Counted from the first letter of the stretch, positions 34,192 through 43,156 are shown. The stretch: 64,000 nt of DNA from Bacillota bacterium (GCA_019422105.1 JAHZDZ010000005.1:27007-91006); one strand, 5' to 3'. The notes: a model not told the origin generated them from the sequence alone. Made by a program: numbers and translations.

Positions 34192-34527
34192 TTGGAGTTT
34201 AAAGACAGGCTCAAATTTTTAAGAGAAAATTATTACAGAAACGGAAAAAAGCTGTCTCAGAAGGAATTGGCAAATGTGTTAAATTATGGATATACCGCAA
34301 TTGCAAATTACGAAAGCGGCCGGAATGAACCCTCTATAGAGGACTTAATTAAGCTGGCTGAATTTTTTAACGTCAGTCTTGATTATCTCCTCGGTGTGTC
34401 AGAAGAAAGACACCTTTACCAAAGCGTCACGAATAATGATTTTATTGCTTTATACAATACCTTTAACCCGGAACAAAAAAAAGAGATTTATCAAATATTA
34501 GAATCTATTTTCCATATGATAAAATAA
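34192..34527 (+). CDS. XRE-family regulator
   Basis: The TTG at 34192 is preferred because AAGGTGAT lies just upstream; GTG at 34189 or 34183 is possible. The protein has about 111 residues with a helix-turn-helix KLSQKELANVLNYGYTAIAN and LAEFFNVSLDYLLGVSEE. It is divergent from another XRE gene. No effector domain is visible. Confidence 0.88.
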   Translation: MEFKDRLKFLRENYYRNGKKLSQKELANVLNYGYTAIANYESGRNEPSIEDLIKLAEFFNVSLDYLLGVSEERHLYQSVTNNDFIALYNTFNPEQKKEIYQILESIFHMIK

Positions 34528-34619
34528 AAAAGAGCTGTCAGAGCCCCTTTTTTTATATCTGTATCTTCATTTAAAAATCTTTTCCATAAAGGAAACCCTC
34601 CAAGCTCATAATCATTTCA

Positions 34620-35048
34620 TTATGGCATGTTGTTCTGCGCTCTTTGGGCCTCCTCAAAATCCCGCAGCATCCAACTTGGTATATTCTTTTCCCTTCCTTC
34701 AGCGTAAGTCATCCAATAAAACGCATCATGTTCCTGACTTAGCATAACATCACCATGCCTGTACAGGCATAAATATGTAATAATCGTCAAATGCAGCCTG
34801 CTTTTAATCGCATCAAAAATACTGAGAGGCTTTATAATTTCCACAGTGAGTCCCGTTTCCTCACTGATTTCCCTGAGAAGTCCCCGCGGAGACGATTCAA
34901 AAAAGCGAACGCCTCCTCCGGGCAAATCCCATGCTTCTTTCTGATTCATATAGCTGCCTTCTATCTCCTGCCTCGAGCGCTTTAAAACAAGAAAGGAATC
35001 CTCCTTTAAAATCACAGCCTTTACGGCCAATGCAAAGCTTCTTTTCAT
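34620..35048 (-). CDS. NUDIX hydrolase
   Basis: The ATG at 35048 follows GGAGGGGAGG, giving 142 residues. The Nudix box GGGVRFFESSPRGLLREISE followed by ETGL has the required Glu and Arg residues for metal-dependent hydrolysis of a nucleoside diphosphate derivative. Substrate is unknown. It follows hslO closely and probably shares its transcript. Confidence 0.92.
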   Translation of the reverse strand: MKRSFALAVKAVILKEDSFLVLKRSRQEIEGSYMNQKEAWDLPGGGVRFFESSPRGLLREISEETGLTVEIIKPLSIFDAIKSRLHLTIITYLCLYRHGDVMLSQEHDAFYWMTYAEGREKNIPSWMLRDFEEAQRAQNNMP

Positions 35049-35065
35049 TTCCTCCCCTCCTGCCA

Positions 35066-35959
35066 TTATTCCGCATTCCGCCCATCTGCTTCTCTTATCA
35101 AGGCCCTGAGCTCATTCTCATCAAAATGGTATTCTTTGTTGCAGAAATGGCAGTGCAGCGTAGCCTCCTTATCCTCATCCGCTATTTTATGAAGCTCCTC
35201 AAGCCCAATGGAAATAAGTGCTTTTTCCACTCTTTGTCTGGTACAGTTGCAGTAAAAACGCGTTGGTGTTTTTTCCAAAACGGAAAGCTCCATACCTTTA
35301 AAAATTGTTTCCAATATTGCCTCCGGCGTCAGTCCATCCTCCAGCATTTTTGTAATGGGAGAAAGGGTCTGCAAATTTTTTTCCAGAAGGTCAATCGCAC
35401 CATCCTGCGCATCGGGCATAATCTGTATCAAAAAGCCTCCCGCCTGCTTTACACTTAAGTCCACATCTATTAATACGCCTAAGCCCACGGAGGACGGCGT
35501 CTGCTCTGATTTTGTAAAATAATAGGTCAAATCGTCCGCTATTTCTCCGCTCACCAATTCAATCTGTCCGGCATAGGGCTCCTTCATTCCAATATCCTTT
35601 ACAACACTCAGATAGCCTTTTCCAACGGCACCGCTTACATCAAGCTTCCCCGGGTATTTTGAGGGAACGGAAGCCCCCGGCTCATAGACATACCCCTTCA
35701 CATTGCTTTTAGCGTCTGAGGTTGCCATAATTCCTCTAAGAGGTCCATCCCCTTTTATCTGTAATGTCAGTAAATCCTTTTCACTCTTAAGCATACAGCC
35801 CATCATTGCCGCCGCCGTCAAAAGCCTTCCAAGGGCCGCTGTCGCAACCGGCGAAGTGCCGTGTATTTTTCTGGCGTCCTCCACCATTTTTTTGGTATAT
35901 GCCGCAAAAGCCCGTATTGATCCGTTGCCCGCCGTTGCTCTGATAATGTAGTCTTCCAT
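35066..35959 (-). CDS. hslO: Redox-regulated chaperonin Hsp33
   Basis: This 297-residue cytoplasmic chaperone is switched on by oxidation. The zinc cysteines are present as CNC (TRFYCNCTR, near residue 240) and CHFC (LHCHFCNKEY, near 272). The N-terminal domain includes GTSPVATAALGRLLTAAAMM and VKGYVYEPGASVP. Downstream of a methyltransferase gene, with 18 bases between. Confidence 0.96.
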   Translation of the reverse strand: MEDYIIRATAGNGSIRAFAAYTKKMVEDARKIHGTSPVATAALGRLLTAAAMMGCMLKSEKDLLTLQIKGDGPLRGIMATSDAKSNVKGYVYEPGASVPSKYPGKLDVSGAVGKGYLSVVKDIGMKEPYAGQIELVSGEIADDLTYYFTKSEQTPSSVGLGVLIDVDLSVKQAGGFLIQIMPDAQDGAIDLLEKNLQTLSPITKMLEDGLTPEAILETIFKGMELSVLEKTPTRFYCNCTRQRVEKALISIGLEELHKIADEDKEATLHCHFCNKEYHFDENELRALIREADGRNAE

Positions 35960-35977
35960 TCTGATTCTTCCTTCCTG

Positions 35978-36748
35978 TCATTTTTCGCTTGCCGCTTTCT
36001 TCATTTCCCTGGCAATAACATAAATTCTTCCACTGTCGTTTCTTGGCGGATGAAAGGTAAAAGCGTCAAACATGTCCACAAATTCCATGCCGCTTTCTTC
36101 TATCAATCGTTTTATGGTGTCGGTGGAATATGCCTTCTCGTAGTGAAACTCCTCAAAGCGCTGATATTTTTTTGTCTTCTCATCCTCAATAAAAAAATTC
36201 ATATAAAATTCATTGACGCACTCTTTTTCATCGTAACAGTTTTCCCATATATAGGCAGCGTTTTCTGTTGTTTCCGCATAGGTATTGTCACCTAATACAT
36301 TTTTAAACTTATACTCCGTATTCAGATCAAATATAAAAAGACCGCCGGGATGCAGGTAATTATTCACCAGACGGAATACCTGCAACAGCTCCTCTTCCTC
36401 CGTAATATAATTCAGGCTGTCATAAAGGCTTATGATACATTGTACCGTGCCGTAAAGCTCAAACTGCCGCATGTCCTGCATTAAATATAGAATATCAAGT
36501 CCCGCTTCCTCCGCCTTTTGCCTGGCAATTGTCAGCATGTCCTCCGAGAGGTCAATGCCTATCATATCATAGCCTTCCTGCGCTAATCTCTGCGTCATAT
36601 TTCCTGTTCCGCAGCCAATATCCGCAATCAGCTCCGGCTTGAGTCCATATCTGTCCCATATACAATGCAGATACCTGACCCAGCCGTCGTAGTCTGTATC
36701 CTCCATAAATATATCATAAATTGAAGCAAAACCTTTATAGGCTTCCAT
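35978..36748 (-). CDS. Class I SAM-dependent methyltransferase
   Basis: This 256-residue protein has motif I LIADIGCGTGNMTQRLAQEG, the acidic residue in MIGIDLSEDML and motif IV CIISLYDSLNYI. The start YKGFASIYDIFMEDTDYDGW is typical of a widespread Firmicute group of unknown substrate. It heads the hslO-NUDIX transcript. Confidence 0.9.
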   Translation of the reverse strand: MEAYKGFASIYDIFMEDTDYDGWVRYLHCIWDRYGLKPELIADIGCGTGNMTQRLAQEGYDMIGIDLSEDMLTIARQKAEEAGLDILYLMQDMRQFELYGTVQCIISLYDSLNYITEEEELLQVFRLVNNYLHPGGLFIFDLNTEYKFKNVLGDNTYAETTENAAYIWENCYDEKECVNEFYMNFFIEDEKTKKYQRFEEFHYEKAYSTDTIKRLIEESGMEFVDMFDAFTFHPPRNDSGRIYVIAREMKKAASEK

Positions 36749-36876
36749 ATTGCATCCCCCGCTAAATGAATTCCAACTTTATTTATTATACGGTTATCAG
36801 TACAGAAAATCAATATACACCGGTTTTTTACTATGAAGCTGTTTGAGCGTTTAACCCCGAATCGGACAGTCTATAC

Positions 36877-36907
36877 AAAAAGCCCGTTACCTTTTCGGCA
36901 ACCGGGC
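36877..36907 (-). terminator. Terminator of the spore protein gene
   Basis: GCCCGGTTGC / GTAACGGGCT hairpin followed by TTTTG on the minus strand, 27 bases after the stop codon. Confidence 0.75.
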
Positions 36908-36933
36908 CTCTGCGGCGTAACCATATCATACTT

Positions 36934-37116
36934 TCAGCTTCTGGAATCTCTTCTTCTCTTTCGCAATAGTCCGCCAATCCTTCCGCTCTCCTGAGCTGTC
37001 AGAGAGCGCCAGCCTCTTTCCCTTACTTTATCCGTAAGCCCTAACTCCTCGGCGATTTCATACTTCAAAGCATCAAATTCCGTTTCCTTTTTCACTTTAT
37101 TTTCATTGTTATCCAT
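36934..37116 (-). CDS. Alpha/beta-type small acid-soluble spore protein
   Basis: This 60-residue protein has the SASP core KYEIAEELGLTDKVRERGWR then LTAQESGRIGGLL. The family coats and protects DNA in dormant spores. The basic end RKRRRDSRS is a minor variant of SspF-like forms. A GGAGG site precedes it. It indicates that the organism forms spores; sporulation-specific promoters were not identified. Confidence 0.9.
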   Translation of the reverse strand: MDNNENKVKKETEFDALKYEIAEELGLTDKVRERGWRSLTAQESGRIGGLLRKRRRDSRS

Positions 37117-37287
37117 TCAAAAAGCCTCCTTTAAAAAAAATATACCCAAATCCCCTATAAAATATCCTGATGAATAAAGGCTTTTGGTCATAAATAACAA
37201 TTCTCCGAAATAGGAATATAAAAACATGCAAAACATTTGACACTCCCTCCAAATAATGATACTATGAATGCAACAATTGAAAAGTCA

Positions 37288-37448
37288 AGTAGAGGCGCAT
37301 ATTTTATCAGTACACCGTCTGATGTGGTAAGGCACAGAGGAGGACTGTGGAAAGGGAAATATGCCGAAGGAAAGGGAGCCCTTATTATCCCGGCCCTGGG
37401 TTGTGGGTTAATAGCCCTCAAACTGTCATCTTTCAGATGGAGCGCTAC
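37288..37448 (+). promoter_or_regulatory. Lysine riboswitch (L box)
   Basis: Conserved blocks occur in order: GTAGAGGCGC, ATCAGTA, GGGAAATATGCCGAAGG, CCCTGGGTTGTGG, ACTGTCAT, and AGATGGAGCGCTAC, which closes P1 with the first block. It lies upstream of asd-dapA-dapB. Lysine should favour the terminator at 37493, a known feedback on the lysine/diaminopimelate pathway. An 85-codon frame across it is not a gene. Confidence 0.93.
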
Positions 37449-37492
37449 GAAAACATATAAAGCCGACCTTTTTTTCGGTTTTAAGTTGTATT

Positions 37493-37516
37493 AGCTGGCG
37501 CCGCCGGCTTTTTTTG
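37493..37516 (+). terminator. Riboswitch-controlled terminator of the lysine operon
   Basis: GCTGGC / GCCGGC hairpin followed by a seven-base T run, between the L box and asd. Confidence 0.85.
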
Positions 37517-37557
37517 TTGGTAAATCATTATTGAGCTATCCTATAGGAGTGAAAAGA

Positions 37558-38553
37558 ATGAAAAAAGTTAATCTGGCAATTGTAGGTGCAACAGGAATGG
37601 TAGGCCGCACATTCCTCAAGGTACTGGAAGAAAAGAATCTTCCTATTGAAAACTTTTATGTTATGGCCTCCAAGCGTTCCGCAGGAAGTAAGCTGACCTT
37701 TAAGGGTAAAGAGTATACAGTAGAAGAGCTGACAGAGCATTCCTTTGATAAACCCATCGATATCGCCCTCTTTTCCGCCGGCGGCTCCACAAGTGAAAAA
37801 TATGCGCCTATTGCTGCGTCAAAGGGCTGCATTGTCATTGATAACAGCTCACAGTGGCGCATGGATCCCGAGGTGCCCTTGATTGTGCCTGAAGTGAATC
37901 CGGAGGATATTGGCTGGAACAAAGGCATCATCGCCAATCCAAACTGCTCTACCATACAGGCAATGGTGGCACTGAAGCCTTTAGATGACAAATACAAAAT
38001 AAAGCGTGTTGTTTATTCTACATACCAGGCAGTTTCCGGCGCAGGCCTTGCAGGCTGGAAGGATTTGGAGGATGGATTGAAGGGCGAGGCTCCCAAAAAA
38101 TTTCCCCATCCAATCGCCAACAACTGTCTGCCCCATATTGATGTGTTCTTAGACAATGGCTATACCAAAGAAGAAATGAAAATGATAGATGAAACCAGAA
38201 AAATACTGCACAATGACGCTATGAAAATAACAGCAACCACAGTGCGTGTTCCCGTATTCAACAGCCACAGCGAATCAATTAATATCGAATTTGAGAATCC
38301 CTTTGATTTGGATGAGGCAAAGGAAATATTGCGAAACGCACCGGGTGTTGTCATTGTGGACGATCCCGCTCATGACACATATCCCCTGGCCATTGAAGCC
38401 ACAGGCCATGACGAAGTATTTATCGGAAGAATCCGCCGTGATGACAGTGTGGATAACGGCCTGAATCTGTGGGTTGTGGCGGATAATATCCGTAAGGGCG
38501 CCGCTTCCAACGCGGTGCAGATAGCCGAAGTTATTATTAACTCTATGAATTAA
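37558..38553 (+). CDS. asd: Aspartate-semialdehyde dehydrogenase
   Basis: The ATG at 37558 has TAGGAGTG upstream, giving 331 residues. The enzyme reduces aspartyl phosphate to the semialdehyde. The NADPH motif VGATGMVGRTFL and catalytic cysteine in IANPNCSTIQ are visible, as are IDNSSQWRMDPEVPLIVPEV and the HSESINIEF region. First gene of the lysine-riboswitch operon; dapA follows after 18 bases. Confidence 0.97.
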   Translation: MKKVNLAIVGATGMVGRTFLKVLEEKNLPIENFYVMASKRSAGSKLTFKGKEYTVEELTEHSFDKPIDIALFSAGGSTSEKYAPIAASKGCIVIDNSSQWRMDPEVPLIVPEVNPEDIGWNKGIIANPNCSTIQAMVALKPLDDKYKIKRVVYSTYQAVSGAGLAGWKDLEDGLKGEAPKKFPHPIANNCLPHIDVFLDNGYTKEEMKMIDETRKILHNDAMKITATTVRVPVFNSHSESINIEFENPFDLDEAKEILRNAPGVVIVDDPAHDTYPLAIEATGHDEVFIGRIRRDDSVDNGLNLWVVADNIRKGAASNAVQIAEVIINSMN

Positions 38554-38571
38554 TTGAAGGAGGTTTTATTT

Positions 38572-39456
38572 ATGTCACTATTTACTGGTGCAGGTGTAGC
38601 AATCGTCACTCCATTTCATGAGGATGGAAGCGTAAACTTTGAAAAACTGAAGGAGATATTGGAGTTTCAGATAGAAAACGGAACAGATGCTATTATAATC
38701 TGCGGCACAACGGGAGAAGCGTCTACCCTGACAGATGAAGAACAGCTGGAATGCGTCCGCTTTACAGCGGAGGTTGTCAACAAAAGAATACCCGTAATTG
38801 CAGGCGCCGGAAGCAATGATACAAAACACGGCATAAATCTGGCGCAGGGCTGCGAAAAAATGGGGGCCGATGGTGTACTGTTGGTGACACCATATTACAA
38901 TAAGACCACCCAGAGGGGCCTTGTCGCACATTATACAGCTATCGCGGAAAGCATCCATATTCCCGTCATTCTTTATAACGTACCGGGCCGTACAGGACTT
39001 TCCATCAGCCCAGAAACCTGCTATGAGCTTTCCAAAGTAAAAAATATAATAGGCGTCAAGGAGGCCAGCGGAAATCTTTCCGCTATCGCTCAGATCGCGG
39101 CATTGTGCGGCCCCGATTTCACCATCTATTCCGGAAATGACGATCAGGTGCTTCCTATTCTCTCTCTGGGCGGAAAAGGCGTTATCTCCGTTCTCTCCAA
39201 TGTTGCACCAAGACAGACACACGACATGGTTATGAATTTCCTCAACGGCAATATTCAGGAGGCTATTGATTTGCAGCTGAAATCTCTGGCGCTGATGAAC
39301 GCCCTTTTTATAGAGGTAAATCCAATTCCCGTCAAGGAAGCCATGAACATGATGGGCTTTGGTGTCGGGCCATGTAAAATGCCTCTTGTCCCCATGTCAG
39401 AGGAGCACAGAGAAATTCTGAGAAAAGAAATGAAAAGCTACGGCTTAATAAAATAA
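38572..39456 (+). CDS. dapA: 4-hydroxy-tetrahydrodipicolinate synthase
   Basis: The ATG at 38572 follows GAAGGAGG, giving 294 residues. This aldolase condenses pyruvate with aspartate semialdehyde. Signatures are CGTTGEASTLTDEEQ, YYNKTTQRGL, the tyrosine in ILYNVPGRTG and Schiff-base lysine in IIGVKEASG. Dipicolinate for spores branches from the same pathway. Confidence 0.97.
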   Translation: MSLFTGAGVAIVTPFHEDGSVNFEKLKEILEFQIENGTDAIIICGTTGEASTLTDEEQLECVRFTAEVVNKRIPVIAGAGSNDTKHGINLAQGCEKMGADGVLLVTPYYNKTTQRGLVAHYTAIAESIHIPVILYNVPGRTGLSISPETCYELSKVKNIIGVKEASGNLSAIAQIAALCGPDFTIYSGNDDQVLPILSLGGKGVISVLSNVAPRQTHDMVMNFLNGNIQEAIDLQLKSLALMNALFIEVNPIPVKEAMNMMGFGVGPCKMPLVPMSEEHREILRKEMKSYGLIK

Positions 39457-39721
39457 AGTAAAAATCCTGAGAGGGCTGTCTCCGCTCCGCTATGGTCGGT
39501 GCTAAACGAACGTCCACCGGACGTTCAGCACCCCTTAAACTCTTCCCATGGGCTGTGCCCTTGACCATAACGAAAAACTGTGTTTTCCTTAAAAAATTGA
39601 GCTTGGTTTGATTTTTTATAAAGGGGCTTGCAGGAGTTCGGAGACGGAGTCCCTGAGGTTTTTGACACGCTGAGGGCAGACGCTGCGCGCTGCCCTTTTT
39701 TAACAGAAAGAGGTGCTTATT
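39457..39721. repeat. 265-base intra-operon spacer with hairpins and dispersed repeat pieces
   Basis: GGTGCT...GAACGTCC / GGACGTTC-AGCACC makes a strong stem at 39499-39533. The segment shares pieces such as TTGACCATAAC and TTTTTGACACGC with the repeats near 49.6-49.7 kb. An insertion of such a repeat between dapA and dapB would explain the wide gap in an otherwise tight operon. Confidence 0.6.
39674..39702 (+). terminator. Terminator-like hairpin between dapA and dapB
   Basis: GGGCAGACGC / GCGCTGCCC hairpin followed by TTTTTT, 20 bases before dapB. It could reduce dapB expression relative to dapA. Confidence 0.7.
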
Positions 39722-40474
39722 ATGATACGGATTATCATGCATGGATGCGGCGGAAAAATGGGGCACGTGGTCAATGAAATTGTTTCCCAGGATGCAGACT
39801 GTGAAATTGTAGCGGGTATTGATCCAAGGGATGTGGAGGCCTCTTATCCTGTATTCCGCTCTCCTTCGGCGTGTACCGTTCCCGCTGACGTTATCATTGA
39901 CTTCTCCACTGCCTCCGCCATACCTGCTCTATTGGACTTTGCGAGGGAAAAACAGATACCCGCCGTTTTATGTACCACAGGCTTTGACGATGCGCTGAAT
40001 CTACTGGTAAAGGATACCGCCGAGGAGGTTGCCATATTAAAAAGCGCAAATATGTCGCTGGGCGTGAATCTTTTATTCAGTCTGGTTCAAAAAGCCGCCC
40101 AGATACTGGCTGACAGCGGTTTTGATATAGAAATTATAGAAAAACACCACAACCAAAAAATAGACGCTCCCAGCGGAACTGCCATCGCTTTAGCCGACGC
40201 TGTCAATGAAGCAATGGATGGACGTTATGAATATATTTATGACCGCTCCCAGAAAAGAGAAAAAAGGAACAGGGATGAAATCGGTATTCATGCCCTGCGC
40301 GGCGGCACAATCGTTGGGGAGCATGATGTCATATTTGCCGGCAAGGATGAGATTATACAACTGTCCCATACTGCCATGTCAAAAGAAATATTCGCCGTTG
40401 GCGCTGTTAAAGCCGCCAAATATCTGGCCGGTAAACCATCAGGCTTTTACAGCATGAGGGACGTTATATTATAA
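39722..40474 (+). CDS. dapB: 4-hydroxy-tetrahydrodipicolinate reductase
   Basis: The ATG at 39722 follows AGAAAGAGG, giving 250 residues. The nucleotide-binding motif IIMHGCGGKMGHVV starts the protein. The DapB catalytic block EIIEKHHNQKIDAPSGTAIA contains the active-site His and Lys. It completes the asd-dapA-dapB set, though separated from dapA by a repeat and a terminator-like hairpin. Confidence 0.97.
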   Translation: MIRIIMHGCGGKMGHVVNEIVSQDADCEIVAGIDPRDVEASYPVFRSPSACTVPADVIIDFSTASAIPALLDFAREKQIPAVLCTTGFDDALNLLVKDTAEEVAILKSANMSLGVNLLFSLVQKAAQILADSGFDIEIIEKHHNQKIDAPSGTAIALADAVNEAMDGRYEYIYDRSQKREKRNRDEIGIHALRGGTIVGEHDVIFAGKDEIIQLSHTAMSKEIFAVGAVKAAKYLAGKPSGFYSMRDVIL

Positions 40475-40499
40475 TACGTAGATTTTATTTAATGGCCAC

Positions 40500-40537
40500 A
40501 AGGAGGATGACTTAATTTCATCCTCCTTCTTTTTTTG
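40500..40537 (+). terminator. Terminator of the lysine operon
   Basis: AAGGAGGATGA / TCATCCTCCTT perfect hairpin followed by CTTTTTTT. Confidence 0.9.
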
Positions 40538-40624
40538 CGCAAAAGTTCCTTGCTGTATCCCTTGCCGTAATGAAAAATAAATCTTATATCCTCTTACGGT
40601 CCCTCAAAACACTGTTTTTGCAGC

Positions 40625-40654
40625 ATAAAAAAGCGGCATAGCCAAAGCCACACC
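40625..40654 (-). terminator. Terminator of the corrinoid adenosyltransferase gene
   Basis: GCGGTGTGGC / GCTATGCCGC hairpin with G-U pairs and a T run on the minus strand, 39 bases after the stop codon. Confidence 0.7.
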
Positions 40655-40692
40655 GCCAAACAATCATCATCTTGTCCTGTATAATAAACTGC

Positions 40693-41202
40693 TTATTCCT
40701 CAACACTCAGCTTTTCTGTACAGATTTTATAGATAAAATCCGCATCCTTTCTGATACCGTCTGTCAATGTACTGCCGCTGATAATGACATCCATATAGGA
40801 AGGTTTCCTCTCAAGAGATTCACAGAGACTCGCCTCGCTGAGATACCCCTTCTCAATGGCGTCCACAATGCCATCCAGTATCAGCATATCACATTCTCCG
40901 GTTTCCAATATTTTTTTTGTAAAATTAAAAGCCGTCTGCACTTCATTGTAAACTTCCTTTTTAACCGCCTCATCTGCGTCCTCAATACTGTTTCTCATTT
41001 TCTCAAAACGGAAAACTTTGAAATCGGGCTCCAGCTTTTTCAGCGGAATGGATTCCTTGTTATTATTGTAATCTAAGAACTGTATCATGATTACGCTGAG
41101 TTCCTCCCCGACTGCCCGTACGCCCTGCCCGACAGCCAGAGTTGTTTTGCCCCTGCCTTCACCATAATAGACATAAATATACCCTTTTCGCACATGATTC
41201 AA
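40693..41202 (-). CDS. CobO/BtuR-type ATP:corrinoid adenosyltransferase
   Basis: This 169-residue protein starts with strand IYVYY and the unusual P-loop GEGRGKTTLAVGQGVRA, characteristic of CobA/CobO/BtuR enzymes that add adenosyl to cob(I)alamin. The core is otherwise normal (IMIQFLDY, CDMLILDGIVDAI). No cobalamin riboswitch or other cob genes are nearby. Salvage or a corrinoid-dependent enzyme elsewhere is likely. Confidence 0.88.
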   Translation of the reverse strand: MNHVRKGYIYVYYGEGRGKTTLAVGQGVRAVGEELSVIMIQFLDYNNNKESIPLKKLEPDFKVFRFEKMRNSIEDADEAVKKEVYNEVQTAFNFTKKILETGECDMLILDGIVDAIEKGYLSEASLCESLERKPSYMDVIISGSTLTDGIRKDADFIYKICTEKLSVEE

Positions 41203-41331
41203 CTCCCGAAAGTTTCATTATCCAGCCGGTTTTTGCCGACACTTAGCAATAGTATACCCAAAGAGAACACTTTGTCAACAAAAAAATATTTTTCCCCACA
41301 GCATTAGATTTCGGTAACAGTTCTTTGTCAT

Positions 41332-41529
41332 TTAAACGGCAAAACCGCCTTTTATGTCTTCGTTGATTACATAATAACACATGGATTCCTCCGGCTTATA
41401 GTAAATATCAAGTGTTTCCAGATCCTTTACCTTGCCGCCCTGCTCTTTCCAAATCTCCTTTACTCTCTCAGAAAGGTTTTTTGTATTTACCTTTCCCTCC
41501 TGGTATTCCACATATAAATTTGTCTTCAT
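41332..41529 (-). CDS. DUF6465-family protein
   Basis: This 65-residue protein follows MKTNLYVEYQEG...KEIWKEQGGKVKDLETLDIY...KPEESMCYYVIN, a pattern I recognise as DUF6465, common in Lachnospirales. Function is unknown. The gene stands alone with a GGGGGAAT ribosome binding site. Confidence 0.75.
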   Translation of the reverse strand: MKTNLYVEYQEGKVNTKNLSERVKEIWKEQGGKVKDLETLDIYYKPEESMCYYVINEDIKGGFAV

Positions 41530-41750
41530 ATTAATTCCCCCTAGCCTGCGTAATTCATACGGCTGACAGCCGTCCTTTGTATACCGATTTGTATATAAAA
41601 CAAATTCTAAAAGCAGCAGTTAATCAAAACTGCCGCCTTCTCTCTGTCGTCTTCATTGTGTTATTTGTTTATCAATACAATAGCTATCATACTAGAGTTA
41701 CTCAAAAAAGTCAATAAAGGCCAGCTATAATTACCATTTTTTTACATCCA

Positions 41751-42398
41751 TTATTCTTCCTTTTCCGCCGTTTCTTCCGTACCGGTTTCAATTTTCGATA
41801 TGGATACCTCATAAGCGACCTTTTCTTCCACGGCATCCCCTATCTTTTTTTGATAGGTTCTGCTTTGAATTCTCCCCCACAGCCTGATTTTTGTCCCAAC
41901 CTCCAGATTGCCGGCAAAACGTGCATTTCTGCCCCATGCGATACAGGGAATATAATCGCTTTTATTGTAGGCTCTGTTTACAGCAACCAAAATATCAGCA
42001 ATTTCTCTGCCAAAAGGCGTCGTGCGGTAAACCGGCGCTTTACAAATAAAGCCGTTTAAGCATATCTCATTTGGATTTTCCTCATCCATTTCCTCCAATA
42101 TTTCAATATCCCTGGCAAAAACAGTCAGTATCAGCCTGTTTTTTTTGTCTGAATAATTATTATAGCTGCGTAGCTGTCCCTTTACCTTTAGGATAGTGCC
42201 CTCCTTCAATAGCTCCTTGTCTATGAGCCTGTCTGATATCGTCACCGGAAGCCTGTCTGCATTGTCACTGAGCCTCGGCACATCCAACTGGAATAAATAA
42301 AAACCTTCCCCATAAACCTCATGGCTGAAACAACACTCCTGTGCCACTGTGCCCATAATATTGACGATGTTATTTTCTAAGAGTCCCTCAATCTGCAT
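41751..42398 (-). CDS. Single-stranded DNA-binding protein with two OB folds
   Basis: The ATG at 42398 has AGAGGGGAG upstream, giving 215 residues. Two SSB-like OB folds are visible: residues 1-100 (NNIVNIMGTVAQECCFSHE...FQLDVPRLS) and 110-205 (NEICLNGFICKAPVYRTTPF...YIPCIAWGRNARF). The acidic tail (GTEETAEKEE) resembles the protein-interaction tip of SSBs. The tandem form is an uncommon variant seen in Lachnospirales. It is not next to rpsF/rpsR, so it is likely a paralogue of the main SSB. Confidence 0.85.
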   Translation of the reverse strand: MQIEGLLENNIVNIMGTVAQECCFSHEVYGEGFYLFQLDVPRLSDNADRLPVTISDRLIDKELLKEGTILKVKGQLRSYNNYSDKKNRLILTVFARDIEILEEMDEENPNEICLNGFICKAPVYRTTPFGREIADILVAVNRAYNKSDYIPCIAWGRNARFAGNLEVGTKIRLWGRIQSRTYQKKIGDAVEEKVAYEVSISKIETGTEETAEKEE

Positions 42399-42517
42399 TC
42401 TTTTATCTCCCCTCTTCTTATCCATGAAAAGTTCTTAATCAGAATAATCTTATGTCCTTTTTGACATACCATATGTGTAAATAACACACCTATAATAAAT
42501 ATTTTTATTCACAAGCT

Positions 42518-43156
42518 TCACGGTTTAGAAGAATAATTTTCCAGCAGAGAGAAATTGAGATCAGAAACCTCCATATCATCGGCAATTGCAGCGGCGACAA
42601 CAGCCAGCACATCGGTCACCTTGTCTTTCAAGGTATCATCCACATTGACAGCAAATTCCTGCGGCTCAAAGCGCTCACCCGTCAGTGTGGGAATACTTCT
42701 TTGAATACAGCACTGTATCGTCTCCCAGTTTGATTCGCATACAATACTGGATACAGTCACGGAAGCCTTGCTGTTTGTGCCGCAGGTAATCAAAGTCGTA
42801 CCCGCATGAATACCAAAGGGGAATATATTCCTGTCATCTGTATTGATAATCAATATATTTTTATCTTCCAGCAGCTGGGGCAAAACTTTAATGCCCTCCG
42901 ATTCGTCAAGGCCCCGTAAATACATTAAAATATGGAATTTCAGCCCTGCAAAATCTTTAATATCCTCATACTTTAACGTCACAAGCAAAATATTACAGCC
43001 AAAAGCAGCAATATCTTTTAATTCCTCCTGTGAAATTACCTTTTCTTTTTCAATATTTTTATGAAATACCCGAAATCCTTTCAATTCATATAAACGCAAA
43101 AGCAGGTTCATGGTCTGAAATTTTCCATCATCCCCTATTATTCCAATACAAAACAT
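42518..43156 (-). CDS. Mur-ligase-like protein with degenerate P-loop
   Basis: The ATG at 43156 follows AAAGGAGG, giving 212 residues. It starts MFCIGIIGDDGKFQTMNLLL, which mirrors the Mur ligase ATP site (GITGTNGKTTTTNLL) with the Thr residues after Lys changed. Later pieces IINTDDRNIFPFGIHAGTTL also echo the Mur central domain (NADD...FG). It is half the length of a Mur ligase and lacks the C-terminal domain. Possibly a non-catalytic relative; the function is unknown. Confidence 0.6.
   Translation of the reverse strand: MFCIGIIGDDGKFQTMNLLLRLYELKGFRVFHKNIEKEKVISQEELKDIAAFGCNILLVTLKYEDIKDFAGLKFHILMYLRGLDESEGIKVLPQLLEDKNILIINTDDRNIFPFGIHAGTTLITCGTNSKASVTVSSIVCESNWETIQCCIQRSIPTLTGERFEPQEFAVNVDDTLKDKVTDVLAVVAAAIADDMEVSDLNFSLLENYSSKP

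Noticed and set aside
37237..37494. 85-codon plus-strand frame
   Set aside because: It covers the lysine riboswitch; conserved L-box blocks explain the sequence and no ribosome binding site precedes it.
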